A stretch of 64,000 nt of DNA from Odontesthes bonariensis (Eukaryota; Chordata; Actinopteri; Atheriniformes; Atherinopsidae), in contig NC_134510.1 of NCBI RefSeq assembly GCF_027942865.1, positions 25,475,209 through 25,539,208 on the forward strand, read 5' to 3'. The notes under the pieces are model-generated. The model saw only the letters and a list, made by a program, of their open reading frames with translations. It made no database searches and had not been told where the DNA came from. The first letter of the stretch is position 1. Every line of letters begins with the position of its first letter. Positions 48,801 to 61,022 of this stretch are shown in pieces. Made by a program: the position numbers and the translations under genes.

Positions 48801-51513
48801 TATTCAACGTGTCAGCTAACTTTGGAGAAACAGTAAATCTTACGTTTCATGCGGTGCCAAAGTTGTTGTCCTTGTTTATGGTTTTTGTTGGTCTCCCCTC
48901 TGCCGAGTCCAGAAACGTACTGATTCTGAAGCTGTTGTTGCTGCTGGGAGTTATTCTGAGAGGGCTGATAGGAGTTCTGTGCCTGGAAACTTTGGCCGTA
49001 GTTCGGCCTTCCCTGGGAATGATTGTAGACTTGCATTTGGTTGGGGTCACTGGGTGGGTATGGCATGGTGTTGTTGGCACTGTAAGTGTTTTGTGAAGGT
49101 GGAGGCGGATACTGGGAATTGGGAGGGGGAGGAATGGGTGAGGGTGGGGGAGGGGGAGGTTTCTCTGAGGTGGTTGGGCTCTGGGGTGGCTGGGGCGCAG
49201 CAGGGGGAGGAGGTTGTGGTTGGGATGGGTAGCTGGGGGACTGGTCTTCCATTCCAGGCACAGGGGGGGGCTATAAAGAGAAAGAGAAGTTTTTAAGCAC
49301 CACAACAAAATCAACATCCGTGTTTAAGATTTAATAGTCACCGATCACATCCAATTATTCAGAATTTATGAGGTGCTGCCATCATTGACATAAATGATAC
49401 ATTACTGAGACACATTAATATTATGTACTTGGCCATTAGAAGTTGGAGTTCCTGAGTATGATCCTGGAGGTACACCATATTGATTTGGTGGATACGGAGC
49501 TCCGTACTGGAAATTAAGAGAAAACAAGGCTGTCGTTTTTTTTGTCCTTTTTTTTTTGGATGGGGGTTGTGGTCACTTCTAAATTCCCTTACTGTTTTCA
49601 ATCCAAGTATTTGCAAAACCTTCTCCCACCTACAGAGAATCAGATCTAAGCCCATAAGCCTGAACGGTTCTCATTTTCCATGACTAATCTATAAGGGAAG
49701 TTCATCTGTCAAACTTTATTCAGTTTTGAGGGTTCTTGGATACATAAACTCTCTCTTTTCTATTTAAAACGTCATCAACAAAACAAAATTTTCTCTTGGT
49801 GAGGTACATGCTGCATTTGCATGCACTGCAAAATCTAAATATTAATTTATTCACACATAGGCATATCAAAAAACAGATTTTTTTTTTAGCCCAATATCCT
49901 CCTGCCCTACATTGATGAAGAGGTAGCTACACATTTTTAACGCAATGATCTGTGTTTGTATTAAAAGAAAGATACAAAGGTCCTTTCTGTACTCACTGGT
50001 CCCATGGGGTAGTAGTAGTTGTAAGGATATGTGTATCCAGGGTAATGTTGCTGAGTTTGCTGGTACCATGGATAGTACTGTTGCTGAATGGCAGCGGCGT
50101 CGGTTACTGCTGGCTGAAACTGGCCCGCCTGAAATAAGCAAGATACACAAATAGCCTTGATATTACAGAGCAATTCATTATAGAGACAAAGTCACCTGCT
50201 GGAAACAGGACTGAAAATGTTAGAACATATAAATATGCACAATTATAAAACTGATATGCCATGTTTACCTTTCCATTAATCTATTAAACATTTTGACTTC
50301 ATATATGAATGAGCACCCCGGTCACTTCTCAGGACCAGCTGTAATGGCCATCTTATCAGATCTTATAACAACAGTCTGTTAATCACAACATGGCTAAAGG
50401 CAGATTTGCATCCGGTCACTCTCAGTGTGCAGTGTTAACAGGCGTGCACAGTGGGCGTCTAATTCAATTTGGTTTATGACAAGTTCTTAGTTTCCGCCGA
50501 ATGTACATAGTTGGACTGGGTGCCAAAGTCTTTGTAGCCTCTCAGTGATTATCACCGGTAGGTCTCACTGAATGTGTGAGGAGCAAAAAAGTAACGCAGC
50601 CACTGAACGACTGGTAAATTGATAAATCATTACTGCTAAGCACCCCATCTCTGCGAAGGAAAGACATATCCGATAAGATGAACACTCAACCTCTGCTGTG
50701 CCCCGGGTTTCTTGTGTAGATTTAGCAGCGGTCTGACTCTTGTTGATGGATGCAAGTGCTTGCCTTGCTTTCTCCCATTCTGGATTTTCATGGGCCTGGC
50801 CATCTCCAGAAGGGACATAAGACCTGCAATCAAGGTAGAACAAAACTCGTCAGGCGTGTTTCGAGAATTAACTTGGTATTTACAAAAATAACAAGCGTTC
50901 AAGTAAAATAATTTAAAAAAATTGTTTACAACAGGCTAACAATTTTTTTTTACTTTCTTCCTGGCAGCCACCTAGCATTTTTAAAAACTATGGATTTATT
51001 AAAGCTTTTCACCAAGCTAGAAACAAAATAAGAATTGTGGCATAAATACATGTCAACGAGATGTAATCTAACTTGTATAATGTAGCCAGCCTTTTAAAAA
51101 AAGCTTATATTAAAACAGATAATTGATGTTCATACAGGATACCAATATGCCGGTATACAAGTACTTATTGATCGGTGGAGCCGTAAAAAAAAAAGTCAAC
51201 TAGGTCGAAAAATTCGATCAAGAGACGTTAGTAAAAAAACAAAAAAACAAAACAGCAGCTAACGAATTAGCTCTCTGTTAGCCACACCAACGGCCTGCAC
51301 ATAGAGCTAGCTAATTTTAGATATGCTAATACTTGTCTACACCCATATAAGAAAATCTCATTAACATCGACTTAAAAGTTAGTTCTAAATACACGATACT
51401 GATATACCAAACGTCGAAAATTAAATCTCTACTTCTATTACAATCCCCATCTGGATATACAGCGTAACCTACCAGTTTGTTGAAGGGGTTGCTTGTGCTG
51501 TGTTGGCCGCCAT
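45872..51513 (-). CDS. leng8: LENG8, SAC3/GANP-type mRNA-processing protein
   Basis: Fifteen exons: 51513-51473, 50823-50691, 50128-49997, 49506-49429, 49270-48844, 48624-48459, 48376-48206, 48099-47851, 47768-47610, 47472-47178, 46907-46806, 46702-46634, 46542-46413, 46325-46118 and 46034-45872. The phases close to 840 aa (human about 800). The N-terminus has the conserved [17 protein letters not shown], then Tyr/Gln- and Pro-rich low-complexity segments ([25 protein letters not shown]). The middle carries [17 protein letters not shown], an SR-like stretch ([16 protein letters not shown]) and an RGG-like run ([15 protein letters not shown]). The C-terminal ~320 residues form the SAC3/GANP-like helical domain: [45 protein letters not shown]. 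The family is nuclear and has been linked to TREX-2-like complexes in mRNA handling. In human LENG8 also lies near CDC42EP5. Confidence 0.96.
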
Positions 51514-51840
51514 TTCACCACAGATGAACGTTCGAATGCTAACACCACGGCAGTTGTTCGCTAGCAAAGCTAGCTGGCTAACTGCGTTAGCTCCTCAACC
51601 GCAAAAAGGTAAACAAGACGAAGTCAAAACTGGTTTCAAACTGTGTAGTTTGGACGGAAACAGTCAGTCGACCGCAAAGACATCACTTAGAGAAAAAACA
51701 ACTTTAATGCGATTAGATACAGATGGTAATGAAAAATACAAGAAAGAAATTATGAGGAAAATAGTATGTTTGTTCCTTCTTGTTTCGCGATCGGCTCCGT
51801 CTGACCGAACTACATAGATACAAAATGGCAGATAAGCGAG
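51514..51840. promoter_or_regulatory. leng8: leng8 promoter, possibly bidirectional
   Basis: The sequence right of the leng8 ATG has no TATA box and contains GCTAGC/GTTAGC motifs similar to those at other housekeeping promoters in this window. A plus-strand frame (51500-51817) overlaps it and contains a potential donor (AAAAAGGTAAAC near 51609), so divergent non-coding transcription is possible but unproven. Confidence 0.35.
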
Positions 51841-52353
51841 ACTGGCCAAATCAAGTGACATTGGCCTTTATTTTCGATTTCCCAGCGTATTGTTTTTCAG
51901 GCATAGGTGATGTAGATATTGCTGGCACCTTCTGTTCCGCTCCCTAACGGCTCAGCCAGTCACATTTAACTGTGACTTTAGCAGAGAGCCCCATTCACCT
52001 GCTGGTCTGTCTATCATGCAGAATGGGGCGGGATTGTAATGCCTTGAAGCTAAGCGCAGGGCAAAATTTATCGTCACATAGTATACAGTTATCCACATGT
52101 CTCAAATTGGGTGGCGAACAGAAAACGAAAACACTTTTCCAAAATGGCAATTGATACTTCGCAATTATTATTATTTTTCCCCTCAGTAATAATTAAAAGC
52201 TGTCATTGTGTATGGTTATTGCTGCTGGCTGTAATGAATTGTTCTGTATTGCAGCATAGCTGAAAAAGCCTCTTCCAGAACACACATTGTTTCACAATGC
52301 AGAGGTTGAGCAGTATTGTCCATTATGTATACTATGTCCCTAGTACAGAGCCA

Positions 52354-52427
<74 letters not shown>
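52354..52427. repeat. Long TA microsatellite
   Basis: About 37 uninterrupted TA units. It is the longest pure tract in the window and is likely polymorphic and prone to cruciform extrusion. Confidence 0.92.
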
Positions 52428-52430
<3 letters not shown>

Positions 52431-52638
52431 ATCAGTTTGTTGCGGTTCTTTGAGTCACTGGCTCCGATGCTTCTGCCCCGATGGCTGCAAAGCAGATTGC
52501 ACTCCACCACAGATCACCAATAACCATGGACAGATTAGAAGCAAAAGGTACCCATGGCAAAGTGTTGTGAAACGCTCCCCACGCCCCCGAAAAATAGCGA
52601 AAAAAACCATCTTGATGGAAAGAGGCTGTTTTTTAATT

Positions 52639-52674
52639 CCCCACTAGTTCTCTATATAGAGATCACTAGTGGGG
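52639..52674. repeat. 36-bp near-perfect palindrome
   Basis: The outer arms CCCCACTAGT and ACTAGTGGGG are perfect reverse complements. Between them TCTCTATATAGAGA is itself self-complementary, with only a 2-base asymmetry (TC). It sits about 210 bases right of the long TA tract, in intergenic DNA. Confidence 0.9.
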
Positions 52675-55600
52675 TAGGGGGAACCAGCTGCTGAGCATCT
52701 TAACACTACTTAAATACAGCTGTTCTTCTTAATAATGCGTAAAACAGACGCCCACAGCATAGGTACACATTAAAACTAAAGTGATGATCATTGGTATTCC
52801 TGTATCCATGGCCCCATGTACACGAGGTATGTATATGAGTCGTGGATGATCTGATGACAGGTGGGCAGCTTGGGGTAGAGGTGAAAAGTCAGTGAAGATG
52901 CAGCAGAACCCAAATGAACCTCATTGTTTGAAATGTGTAAATACAAAGGTGTCTTTGGCCACACTGAAAGATCACTAACTCACCTCACATGGCTCCATGC
53001 AAGCAACAGGGTTTCACACCAAAAACACACCAAATCTCAGTGTGTTTTCGTTAATTCAGCAAAGATGTACTGACACAACTTTGTAATGTTTGAATTTTTT
53101 TCTTTTCAAACTCATTTAGCTTCTTTTTCAACAAGCCTTACAAGCCTAGACTTACAACTGATGACCTGTTCATTGCACGTTTACTTGTACATACAGTGGG
53201 GATATGGTACTTGATCACTCAAGACACATGTTAACATCACAGACAGTTAGAGCAGTTCAGTTTTGACGGCTTTATCCAAGGTGGCTTTTTTTTATACTCT
53301 CAGTAGCTGTTTTCAGTCTTTGTCTTTGTTTTGAGTAAGTTTCTTTGTAGATTTGAATCATATTGTGTCATTTCTTTAACTGATTTGAATTATTTTGAGC
53401 CTCTTAGAAGGTATATTCAGAAATTTTAAGTTTATTATTTTTTGTAGGCTTAATCTTCAGCTTTGTTTTGCACCATGAGTCTCTTTGTGCTTAGCAGCAC
53501 CATCTCAGCCTCTATGTGGTTGTTTTAAGGCATTTTGCCTTTTAGCGTTGTTGTTTTGTCCCTCTTTGTGGTTGTTTCAAATTTTACTACTCAAGCCAAA
53601 CAAGCTCTAAGGACCAGGGAGCCATTCAACTCTTTGTCTGGGGCTTGTTGGCCCGTTTCATCATCTTTACATGTCAGTCGACAGTATGGTCCTGAAAGGT
53701 GATGCCCTCTAAAGCTTTTATTGTACATGAACACCAGGGAATGTCTGGAAATGGACAACAAATTGGGTCAGAACTTTCTCTGCTGTTGGTCAGACAAGCA
53801 TGAGGTCAGTTCAGTCAGTACAGCAGAAATATATTTTTTTTATGTACCACCTCATAGATAGCAAATTACGCTCTTTGGATTTGGATGTATCTGCAGTATT
53901 GCAGATAAGCAAGTGGAATGCAAGATACTGGCTGGCAAAATAAAACCTTGAACAGCAGCACTTAATATCAGGGACACAAGCATAATGTATGTGCTTTACA
54001 TGATTACCACCCGCTACAATGTTCACTCATGGGCTCATAGATCACTTTCTGGAGTTATAACAATGGATCTGATGGTATGATGGGAAAATGTCTTGAGTGA
54101 CAGTTGCAGACATTTGCGCTCTCACATGGGGCCCCTTCTGGAACATATCTATAAAAACCAGGACTGCAGTGCATGTGTGAAAATGGCTTAGGACGACCCA
54201 TATTTGTGGGCTCTTACTTCACCCCATGAAGGTGCACTTTCCATTGTTCTCAACGTCCATAGATCTTACGCAGACCCATTTTTCCTCTTTGCCTTCCTGT
54301 GAAGCATGCACAGCTGCAGGATATGTGTGTGTAAAAGTGTGTGCGCGTGCATCACATGGAAGGGAGTCATTTCCTGTCTGAGAGTCTCCCACACTAAACC
54401 CCCCAAAGTCCTTTGGACGTCTTGCAGAAGTACAAATGTTAACTGGAACTGGTGTGGTGTTAAAACATGTGTAATGTAATCCAAAAAGCTGTCTATTCAG
54501 GTTCATAATGCCTTTTAAAGCAGGAGGTCATCTTGTGGACACCCCATCATTAAACCCTCATGTGTTTTCTGTCTTGACTTCATTATTTTGTTGTTTTGGA
54601 AGTTGAGCTCCGTATAAATCTTTAATGTTGACACATAAAGTAAACTCTGTTACTATAAATGGAGGGCTCAATGTCCTCTCGAGTTTACATAAATAATGTA
54701 AAATGTCTCGTGTGTATTATTGTGTCTGATTTTAAGAGCGCAGCTTTTAAATAAATGAAATAGAGCATTTTGCGTAATTTCCAGCCCATTTCTCACAGTG
54801 AATGACAGCATGTGCCTGCGGCATGAATAACTCACTCACATTGTTGTCTTATCGGCTACATCATCACTAAAATATGTTGAGCAGTTGTTGCATGATCTCA
54901 CAAACAATGACTCACCACCTAGAACCATTTTTTGAATGCCCGGGATTTCTGTTGTTTTTCTAACCCATGGAAGGAAGCTGGTTACTTTGGAATCCTAAAA
55001 AGCATCTTCCATCGTTGGTCCATTTCCAGTTTTGCCCAGGATCTCTCAAGAAGATTACTGACTAATTTCATGGGTAAGGGTTGCGGTTGAGTATGTGAGG
55101 CAATTATGCAGCAGCCTCCCTTTAAAAATATGATCTTGTCAACTAGGTGGGGCCATATAAGTGGTTTGACTTCATCGACTGCTTTCCCAAAAAAAAAAAA
55201 AAAAAAAGACAACATAGTTGCATTCTATTTTAAATTCTAGTCTTCCTTTAAAACATATTCCACAGAGTAATTTGACATGTTTGCTGTAGTGGTGTAGCCT
55301 AATTGTAGCCTTTAAAAAAAAAAAAAAAATCTTAGTATTTTAGCAAACTCCCATGAGATTATATTCTAATGATACAGATTTACGTACTGAGAGCTGTTCT
55401 TAGACAAAGTATTTGACATTTGCTATGGTGGCTGCTTTTAACTACTTCATATACTTCCCCAGGAAAGCTGTGTGTTAGTAGTAAATGTAGGGAAAATAAA
55501 GACAGCTCACTTAGTTTTACGGTTGGTCTTTGATTTTCATTGGAATTGCCTTGCAAGATCTGTTCCGTTAAAGATTATTTATAATATAATGCAAAGAATA

Positions 55601-57539
55601 ACCCCAGTCATTATATTCATTATATGTTCCTTTAAATGATTAACAGAGAAGATTAAAAAAGATTGATTGATCTAGCTAAGAAATCAATGCACAGCCAATG
55701 ACTTATACCTCAACCTCCACAAGGCAGCTTATTTTGAGTTTGTACATAACGTGCGGCTGTCACTGTATACATAACACCCTGTTCGCAGCTGGAATTCACA
55801 TGTATCTTTGTTGATCCAATCATGACAGGTGTGAGTCCTGCAGGGCACAGTCACTTTGACAATTTTCTGTGGCCATCTGGGTCTCCTTCTTTTAAGAGAA
55901 CAAAGCACAAATATGTCCTGGCTCACATCGGCAGACCGTCCTGCTCAGAACAACAAGCTTTCTGCTGTGTAGTTGGCTTATGGGAAGAATTCAAAGGCGT
56001 TAGCAAGTCTGGTTGATTATAGTGGTTATTGGGTCCATTTGGACCCAGAGTTATGTGAAAATACGTGAGTAGGTTCTCGTAAAACTGTCAAAGTATGAGA
56101 TTCGGTCCTTGCAAAAGGAAATACCATTTGTTTATTTTCATACAGGAAGTAAGATGTCATCGCAATATGTCAAACATGTGGAGAATTATTGTAATGCCAG
56201 GCATGAACTGACACACAGATCTCTGCCAATTTATAAAAGGATCACACAGGATGCTGGAAATGCCGGACGTGAATGTTTGTTAATAAAGGGATCCATAACA
56301 AACGAATTATTTCCTCTTTTTGGGATACTTTTGTCAAAGACTAAAATCATGTTACCATTTAAGTAAACAAAATAAAGAATTGACATTTATATATTTATAT
56401 ATGTGCAATTAACTACCTGCGTCCTGTCTGACCCTTAAAAAGATAAAAGATGAGAGAACTTGCTGATTATCAAGTGCCCATCAGCTGGGAGTTCAAAGTG
56501 GCAGCCCAGGTCGCCATGGTGATGTTTAGTTCCATCTGACTCAATAGACTGAAAATTCGCCTAAATTTGATCTCAAACCTGCTGTTCCTGCCATTCTGGT
56601 GTTCAAAATGTGGACGTAGACAAAGACTGAAGAGTTGAGCCATTTCTGGTTTTCACTGACAATCCTATTCTCATTTTCTGTTGGAGTCTGTGGAGCACTT
56701 GGTGGTATTTCTTAATCGACTCAAAAAAAAAGTGCAGGTCTGTTGGCTTGGAGAGTTACATGGTGAGAGAGAATACACACGTTTCTATGATTCGATGAAA
56801 AATGATGCAGCTGCTGTGAAAACTGTGGACACCGTGGATGTTTTTCTCGTCTTCAACCGCTCTGTTGAATGTCAGCTACACACTTTTTGACCGTGGAATT
56901 TTTCAGTGCGATCAACTGTCGACCACTTGGGAAAAGGTACAGTGTATGTCTGAGAAAAGTCAAGGCAAAAGTTGCCCGAGGGAGCCAGTCGTTTGGGTGT
57001 CTGAACCACGTTTGTACAACAAATATTGCCAAAGTTTGCAACAACGAGTGGTGGGATTGTTGTGAAGAACAATCAAAAATATGGTGTTGCAGTTTGTCAT
57101 AGAAATGTGCAGGAAAATAACAAGAATGATGGTAAAATACAACAGGTTTCCCCAGTATTCCTCCATGAAAATGTCCTGTTTAGCTGCTTTAAAAAAAAAA
57201 TCAAATCTGGATTCATATAAATATATAATGTTCCCACCTGTCCACCAAGTTTAATGTAATTTGCTTGTGTAGTTTTGGCACCAACCTGCTTACAAACGCA
57301 CCGAGCATAGAGTAACATCAAATTAACCTAATTGCAGGTACAATTGGATGTTTTCTAAGTGCACATTAAAGCCTTCACGTAAGCCTTGCTCACACAAACC
57401 TCCAGAGAGCCAACCTGCTGAGGCCTCATCATAGAAGACCCTCACTATACCTCACAACAACAGGTTAAGGTGTGCTCGGCGTCTTGTTTGTGTTTAACAG
57501 CGTCTGATCCAGCTGTGCCTCTCGGCCGCTCACCACTGT

Positions 57540-57732
57540 CGCGTCACTTCCTCAGCCTGTGCCCATCCCTTTGGAAAGAGAGAGAAGAAAAAAAAAAAAA
57601 AAACTCACACAGGCAAACGACGGCGAGAAAAGAGCGAGGGAAAAGTTGAGAGGGAGGCGAAAGCGAAAAGCCAGATGAAAAGGCTAGATACAGCAGTGGG
57701 AGCCCGTAAAAGTCAAGAGGATACGCTTTAAA
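57540..57732 (+). promoter_or_regulatory. cdc42ep5: Likely 5' UTR exon of cdc42ep5
   Basis: A purine-rich stretch ends CTTTAAA before GTAAGTTT, a strong donor. The next good acceptor (CTTTCCCCAGCTTCTTTGCAG) lies a few bases before the cdc42ep5 ATG. The join leaves the coding region in one exon, the layout known for CDC42EP genes. The 5' boundary is a guess. Confidence 0.45.
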
Positions 57733-58474
57733 GTAAGTTTTCACTCCTTTGAATGTTTTGGTCACCCTCATTTAGCTCAGTTGATAAGCAGAGTTTTGAA
57801 TTGATCCAGACGCTCCTCTCATTGCTTAATACCCGTAGCTTTCGCTATTGGCTACTAGATAAAGTTATTAAACGACGTGTGTAACTTTTACGCACTTTAA
57901 TCATTACTAGAAAGTCTCAGAGGGATGGGCCTTTAATCCGCCTCCCCTGTTAAATTAACTCACTCATTCACATCCGTCCATTAGACACTGGTGTCCGCCT
58001 GAGGTTTACAGTATATTAAATGTTAGAATATCCAACACATGGGTTGTAAAAAAGCCTCAACCAGCTTTATTGAGCATTAGTCAACAATGTTGTATTGTTG
58101 GCCTCGACTGGGAATATTTTTCCCCCACAAGGAGCTTTGGGATGATAGATGAATCTTTTTCAGAGAAGGTTACAGTCTTGTTTTTGTCTTCATATACCCC
58201 TGAGGGTAGAGAAAAGTATGTGCTAACGCTGCACAGTGTGCTTCAAGTACAAGTCTCAGCATGGCCTTCACAGCCGCACCAGTGCCAAAAAGCTCATTGC
58301 TTTCCCACAATATTACACAACATGGTGGATTTTCACGCTCTTATCAGGAGGTTCAACCAGGCCTCCAGTATTGCGTTGCCCAGTCTTTCATTCTGACTGC
58401 GCTGTCTTACAGACATAAAATTTCACCCTCCATGTTTGGCTTTCCTCTCTCCTTTCCCCAGCTTCTTTGCAGTC

Positions 58475-59416
58475 ATGCCTCTCCACAAATCAACTCGGGC
58501 CCCTCGCCTGGACCCTACAATGATCTCAGCCCCTTTGGGTGACTTTCGCCACACCATGCACATCGGCAGAGGAGGGGATACTTTTGGGGACACCTCTTTC
58601 CTGTCCACTTTAGGCCCAAGCTCATCCACTCCTGAGGAGAATAGTTCAGGGACCATCCCAGCTGATGACCCCGAGGTCAACCACAGCGATCACACAGATG
58701 CTCTGGGAAGCCCGCAGAACAATCAGCTTCACCACTCCGACTCGGTGTCCTCATTCACCCTGGACCTGGATCTGGACCTGGAACTGGACCTGGGTCCGTC
58801 TATGCTTGGGGATGTATTAGGCGTCATGGATGGTCTGGCGCTTGACTCCAATGAGGAGGATATGTTCAGTCCCCAAACCGGCACCTCAGTGGTTGAAGTG
58901 AAACAGGGCAAAGGACCCGTGGAGATGTCTGTGAGCATGCAAAACAAGCTGAATGGCAAGAACCTGGATGACAACCAGGTGGGAGACGGCAGGATACCGG
59001 ATGGGAACGGAATCAAACCCAAGGGGTTGCGACCAAAAGTGCGATTCAGTGACAAGCGAGAGGAGATCATTCGCCAGGCATCTGAGGAGGAAGAGGGTCA
59101 AGCCTTTGAATTCCAGGATGAGAATCAGCTGCCGTGTCACAGTCCAACGAGAGGTGAGAGCGAGAGGGGAAAGAGCCTGGTCGGTGAAACCGAGTTCACC
59201 AATCATAAAGTGGATTTGCCACCCAGTCCTGCTTCATCACACAGCTCGGAGTATGAAGGAGTCACTCCATTGGACAGGAGGAGGGCTGACAGCGGCCACT
59301 CAGAGACTGATTCAGAGGAGGAAGAGGAGGAGGAGGAGGAGGAGGAGGAGGAAGAGGAAGAAGCAGGACGGGGCTACACATTCGAAGACGAGTTCGATGA
59401 TGAAATTGGTTTATAG
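58475..59416 (+). CDS. cdc42ep5: Cdc42 effector protein 5 (Borg3), long form
   Basis: A single uninterrupted coding exon of 313 aa. I start at MPLHKSTRAPR, because a splice acceptor (CTTTGCAG) directly precedes this ATG and an upstream in-frame ATG lies in the polypyrimidine tract. The CRIB-type Cdc42-binding motif ISAPLGDFRHTMHIGRGG (residues ~17-34) is followed by DTFGDTSFLS. The Borg homology segment is DLGPSMLGDVLGVMDGL, and the protein ends DDEIGL, matching CDC42EP5 (DVIGL in human). Borg proteins bind GTP-Cdc42 and septins to organise actin and septin filaments at the plasma membrane. Human CDC42EP5 is about 148 aa, so this copy has roughly 165 extra residues: an acidic DLDLDLELDL run, a polar middle, and a run of about 16-17 glutamates near the C-terminus. 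Linkage to leng8 agrees with human order. Confidence 0.93.
   Translation: MPLHKSTRAPRLDPTMISAPLGDFRHTMHIGRGGDTFGDTSFLSTLGPSSSTPEENSSGTIPADDPEVNHSDHTDALGSPQNNQLHHSDSVSSFTLDLDLDLELDLGPSMLGDVLGVMDGLALDSNEEDMFSPQTGTSVVEVKQGKGPVEMSVSMQNKLNGKNLDDNQVGDGRIPDGNGIKPKGLRPKVRFSDKREEIIRQASEEEEGQAFEFQDENQLPCHSPTRGESERGKSLVGETEFTNHKVDLPPSPASSHSSEYEGVTPLDRRRADSGHSETDSEEEEEEEEEEEEEEEEAGRGYTFEDEFDDEIGL
59320..59362 (+). repeat. cdc42ep5: Coding GAG/GAA microsatellite (poly-glutamate tract)
   Basis: GAGGAGGAAGAGGAGGAGG-type triplets encode an unbroken run of glutamates. Mixed GAG/GAA codons suggest some age, but the tract is likely length-variable between individuals and species. Confidence 0.85.
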
Positions 59417-60435
59417 GGGGACAAGTATTGTTTTCAAGTAAAAACACATCTATGCTGGCAAGTCAACAAAGCATACTGTGCCCTGTAGGCTTCATGAACT
59501 CATCATCTTACTTTCATCGGAATCGGAGGTTCAAGCAGAACATTTCTGAAAGCAAACTGGACCTTTTGAAAAAAAAAATTACAAAAAAAAAAAAATCAGT
59601 GAGGGGTGTACCGCTACGACGACGTTGCTCAACTGGAAAACACATTTTTTGTTTCATCCACAAGGGTGACAGACTTGCAAAAGACTTTTTGAACAGAAAA
59701 TGAACATTGTGTCATTTGGGTTATGACAGTGAAGTTTGTAGCACTTTCACTTCATTCAGCTGGAAGCTTTGCTGTCACATTGAAGCTCTGGAAAATTTGA
59801 TCAAGCTAAATGAATGAGGTTCGCGTTGTTAATTTCTCCTATGTCTTATATATGACATATAATCTGTACACAGTTGGTGCTGTGTTTAAAAATTCCTTTT
59901 AGTGCCTTAAAGGGAGCTGTATGCTTACATTATTTTACCCTGTGCTGTATCATCGTCTTTATATTCACTTCTTGCATTGCATGTTTAGAAACAGCTTCCA
60001 TGTCTTCGGTTTCGTACTTTTAAAAAAAGCTTTCCAGAGTTCTCATAGACAGCGTTGATAATGATTTACTGTGAATTTGTCACATTCCATATCTTCCAAT
60101 GCGAGGCTTTCTGGTTCAGACCAAACCGTATCTTTACGTTTTTTTTTCCTTAACTTACCAAAGCTATCCTCCGGGCTGTCAGGTTGGGTTTATACTAGAC
60201 AGAAAAGACAATCGTGGGATTTAAAGGTCAATTATAAATCAGGACTAGCAGTGTATTTTTGTAAATCCATTTTGCTTGCATAATGCTTTTTTTTTTTTCT
60301 TTTTAATATTTGGTTTTGCAAGCTCCAAAAGGGAGATACCATTCATCTGTTGGAAATGCTGGTTTTAAACACAGTTGTTAGCCTGTGATTTGTTGAGGAT
60401 TACAGGAAAACAATAAAGTAATTATTGGGATTTTA
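59417..60435 (+). other. cdc42ep5: cdc42ep5 3' UTR
   Basis: About 1 kb of AT-rich sequence follows the stop. It ends at AATAAA (60412-60417), the likely polyadenylation signal. Several ATTTA-like and T-run motifs are present but are not diagnostic. Confidence 0.65.
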
Positions 60436-60805
60436 TAACAACCAGCCTCGGATGACTTTATCTGTTGAAAGTCTCTCTGGCATTTATTAGGGTATGCACT
60501 GGACTTTAGTAGCCATCTAACATTTTAGTTACAGGTGAAAGTTGCCCACCAGATGCCCTTATTCCCACACAGGTACAAAAGGTTCGGTCCGTGGCACCTG
60601 AACCGAGCTCGTCAATTTTTCAGCTATACGACACTACACCAGTTCCTGGTCATGCAGGCTTATAATGAACGTGTGTGTACAACCACTTGTCTTTTATTAC
60701 AGTATACAGGAAGTGACAGACTTTTATGAAATATTCTCATGAAATGAGATGATTATATGCGCTCCTCTAGCAGTAAGACGTAACAGCAGCTGGCATTTTA
60801 AAGAT

Positions 60806-60811
60806 TTTATT
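60806..60811 (-). promoter_or_regulatory. grwd1: Candidate polyadenylation signal of grwd1
   Basis: AATAAA on the minus strand lies about 210 bases past the grwd1 stop codon. The cdc42ep5 and grwd1 transcripts therefore converge tail to tail with about 370 bases between signals. Confidence 0.55.
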
Positions 60812-61005
60812 TTAAGCGTGCAACAGGGAATGCCTAAAATAGTTTGCACATCTGTAAAACATACAGACAGAAAGTTCCACTGGAGCGACACGTGGCAAAT
60901 AAATGTCGAAGAAGTAGGGTTACTACTTGCATAGCTAAGTTATGTACATTATTACAAACTCTTGACTCCTCATTACACACTGTAATACTAGATGCAAAAT
61001 CATCT

Positions 61006-61022
61006 CACACACACACACACAC
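61006..61022. repeat. grwd1: CA microsatellite at the grwd1 stop
   Basis: A short run of CA units directly abuts the grwd1 stop codon, in its 3' UTR. Confidence 0.85.

Larger units (their letters stand above)
51841..57539. other. Gene-poor spacer between leng8 and cdc42ep5
   Basis: About 5.7 kb with no supportable coding exon. It contains a long TA microsatellite, a 36-bp palindrome, poly-A/T runs (near 55190 and 55310) and a small perfect inverted repeat (GGGTCCATTTGGACCC near 56031). Cysteine-rich short frames around 56.8-57.2 kb occur on both strands in several phases and look non-coding. Distal regulatory elements of cdc42ep5 may lie here, but none is recognisable by eye. Confidence 0.45.

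Noticed and set aside
52297-52647. 116-codon plus-strand frame with Ile-Tyr repeats
   Set aside because: It is produced by translation of the TA microsatellite and has no coding support.
56853-57102. Overlapping short Cys/Trp-containing frames
   Set aside because: Several phases on both strands are open over the same 200 bases, with no splice sites or homology. This looks like chance openness.
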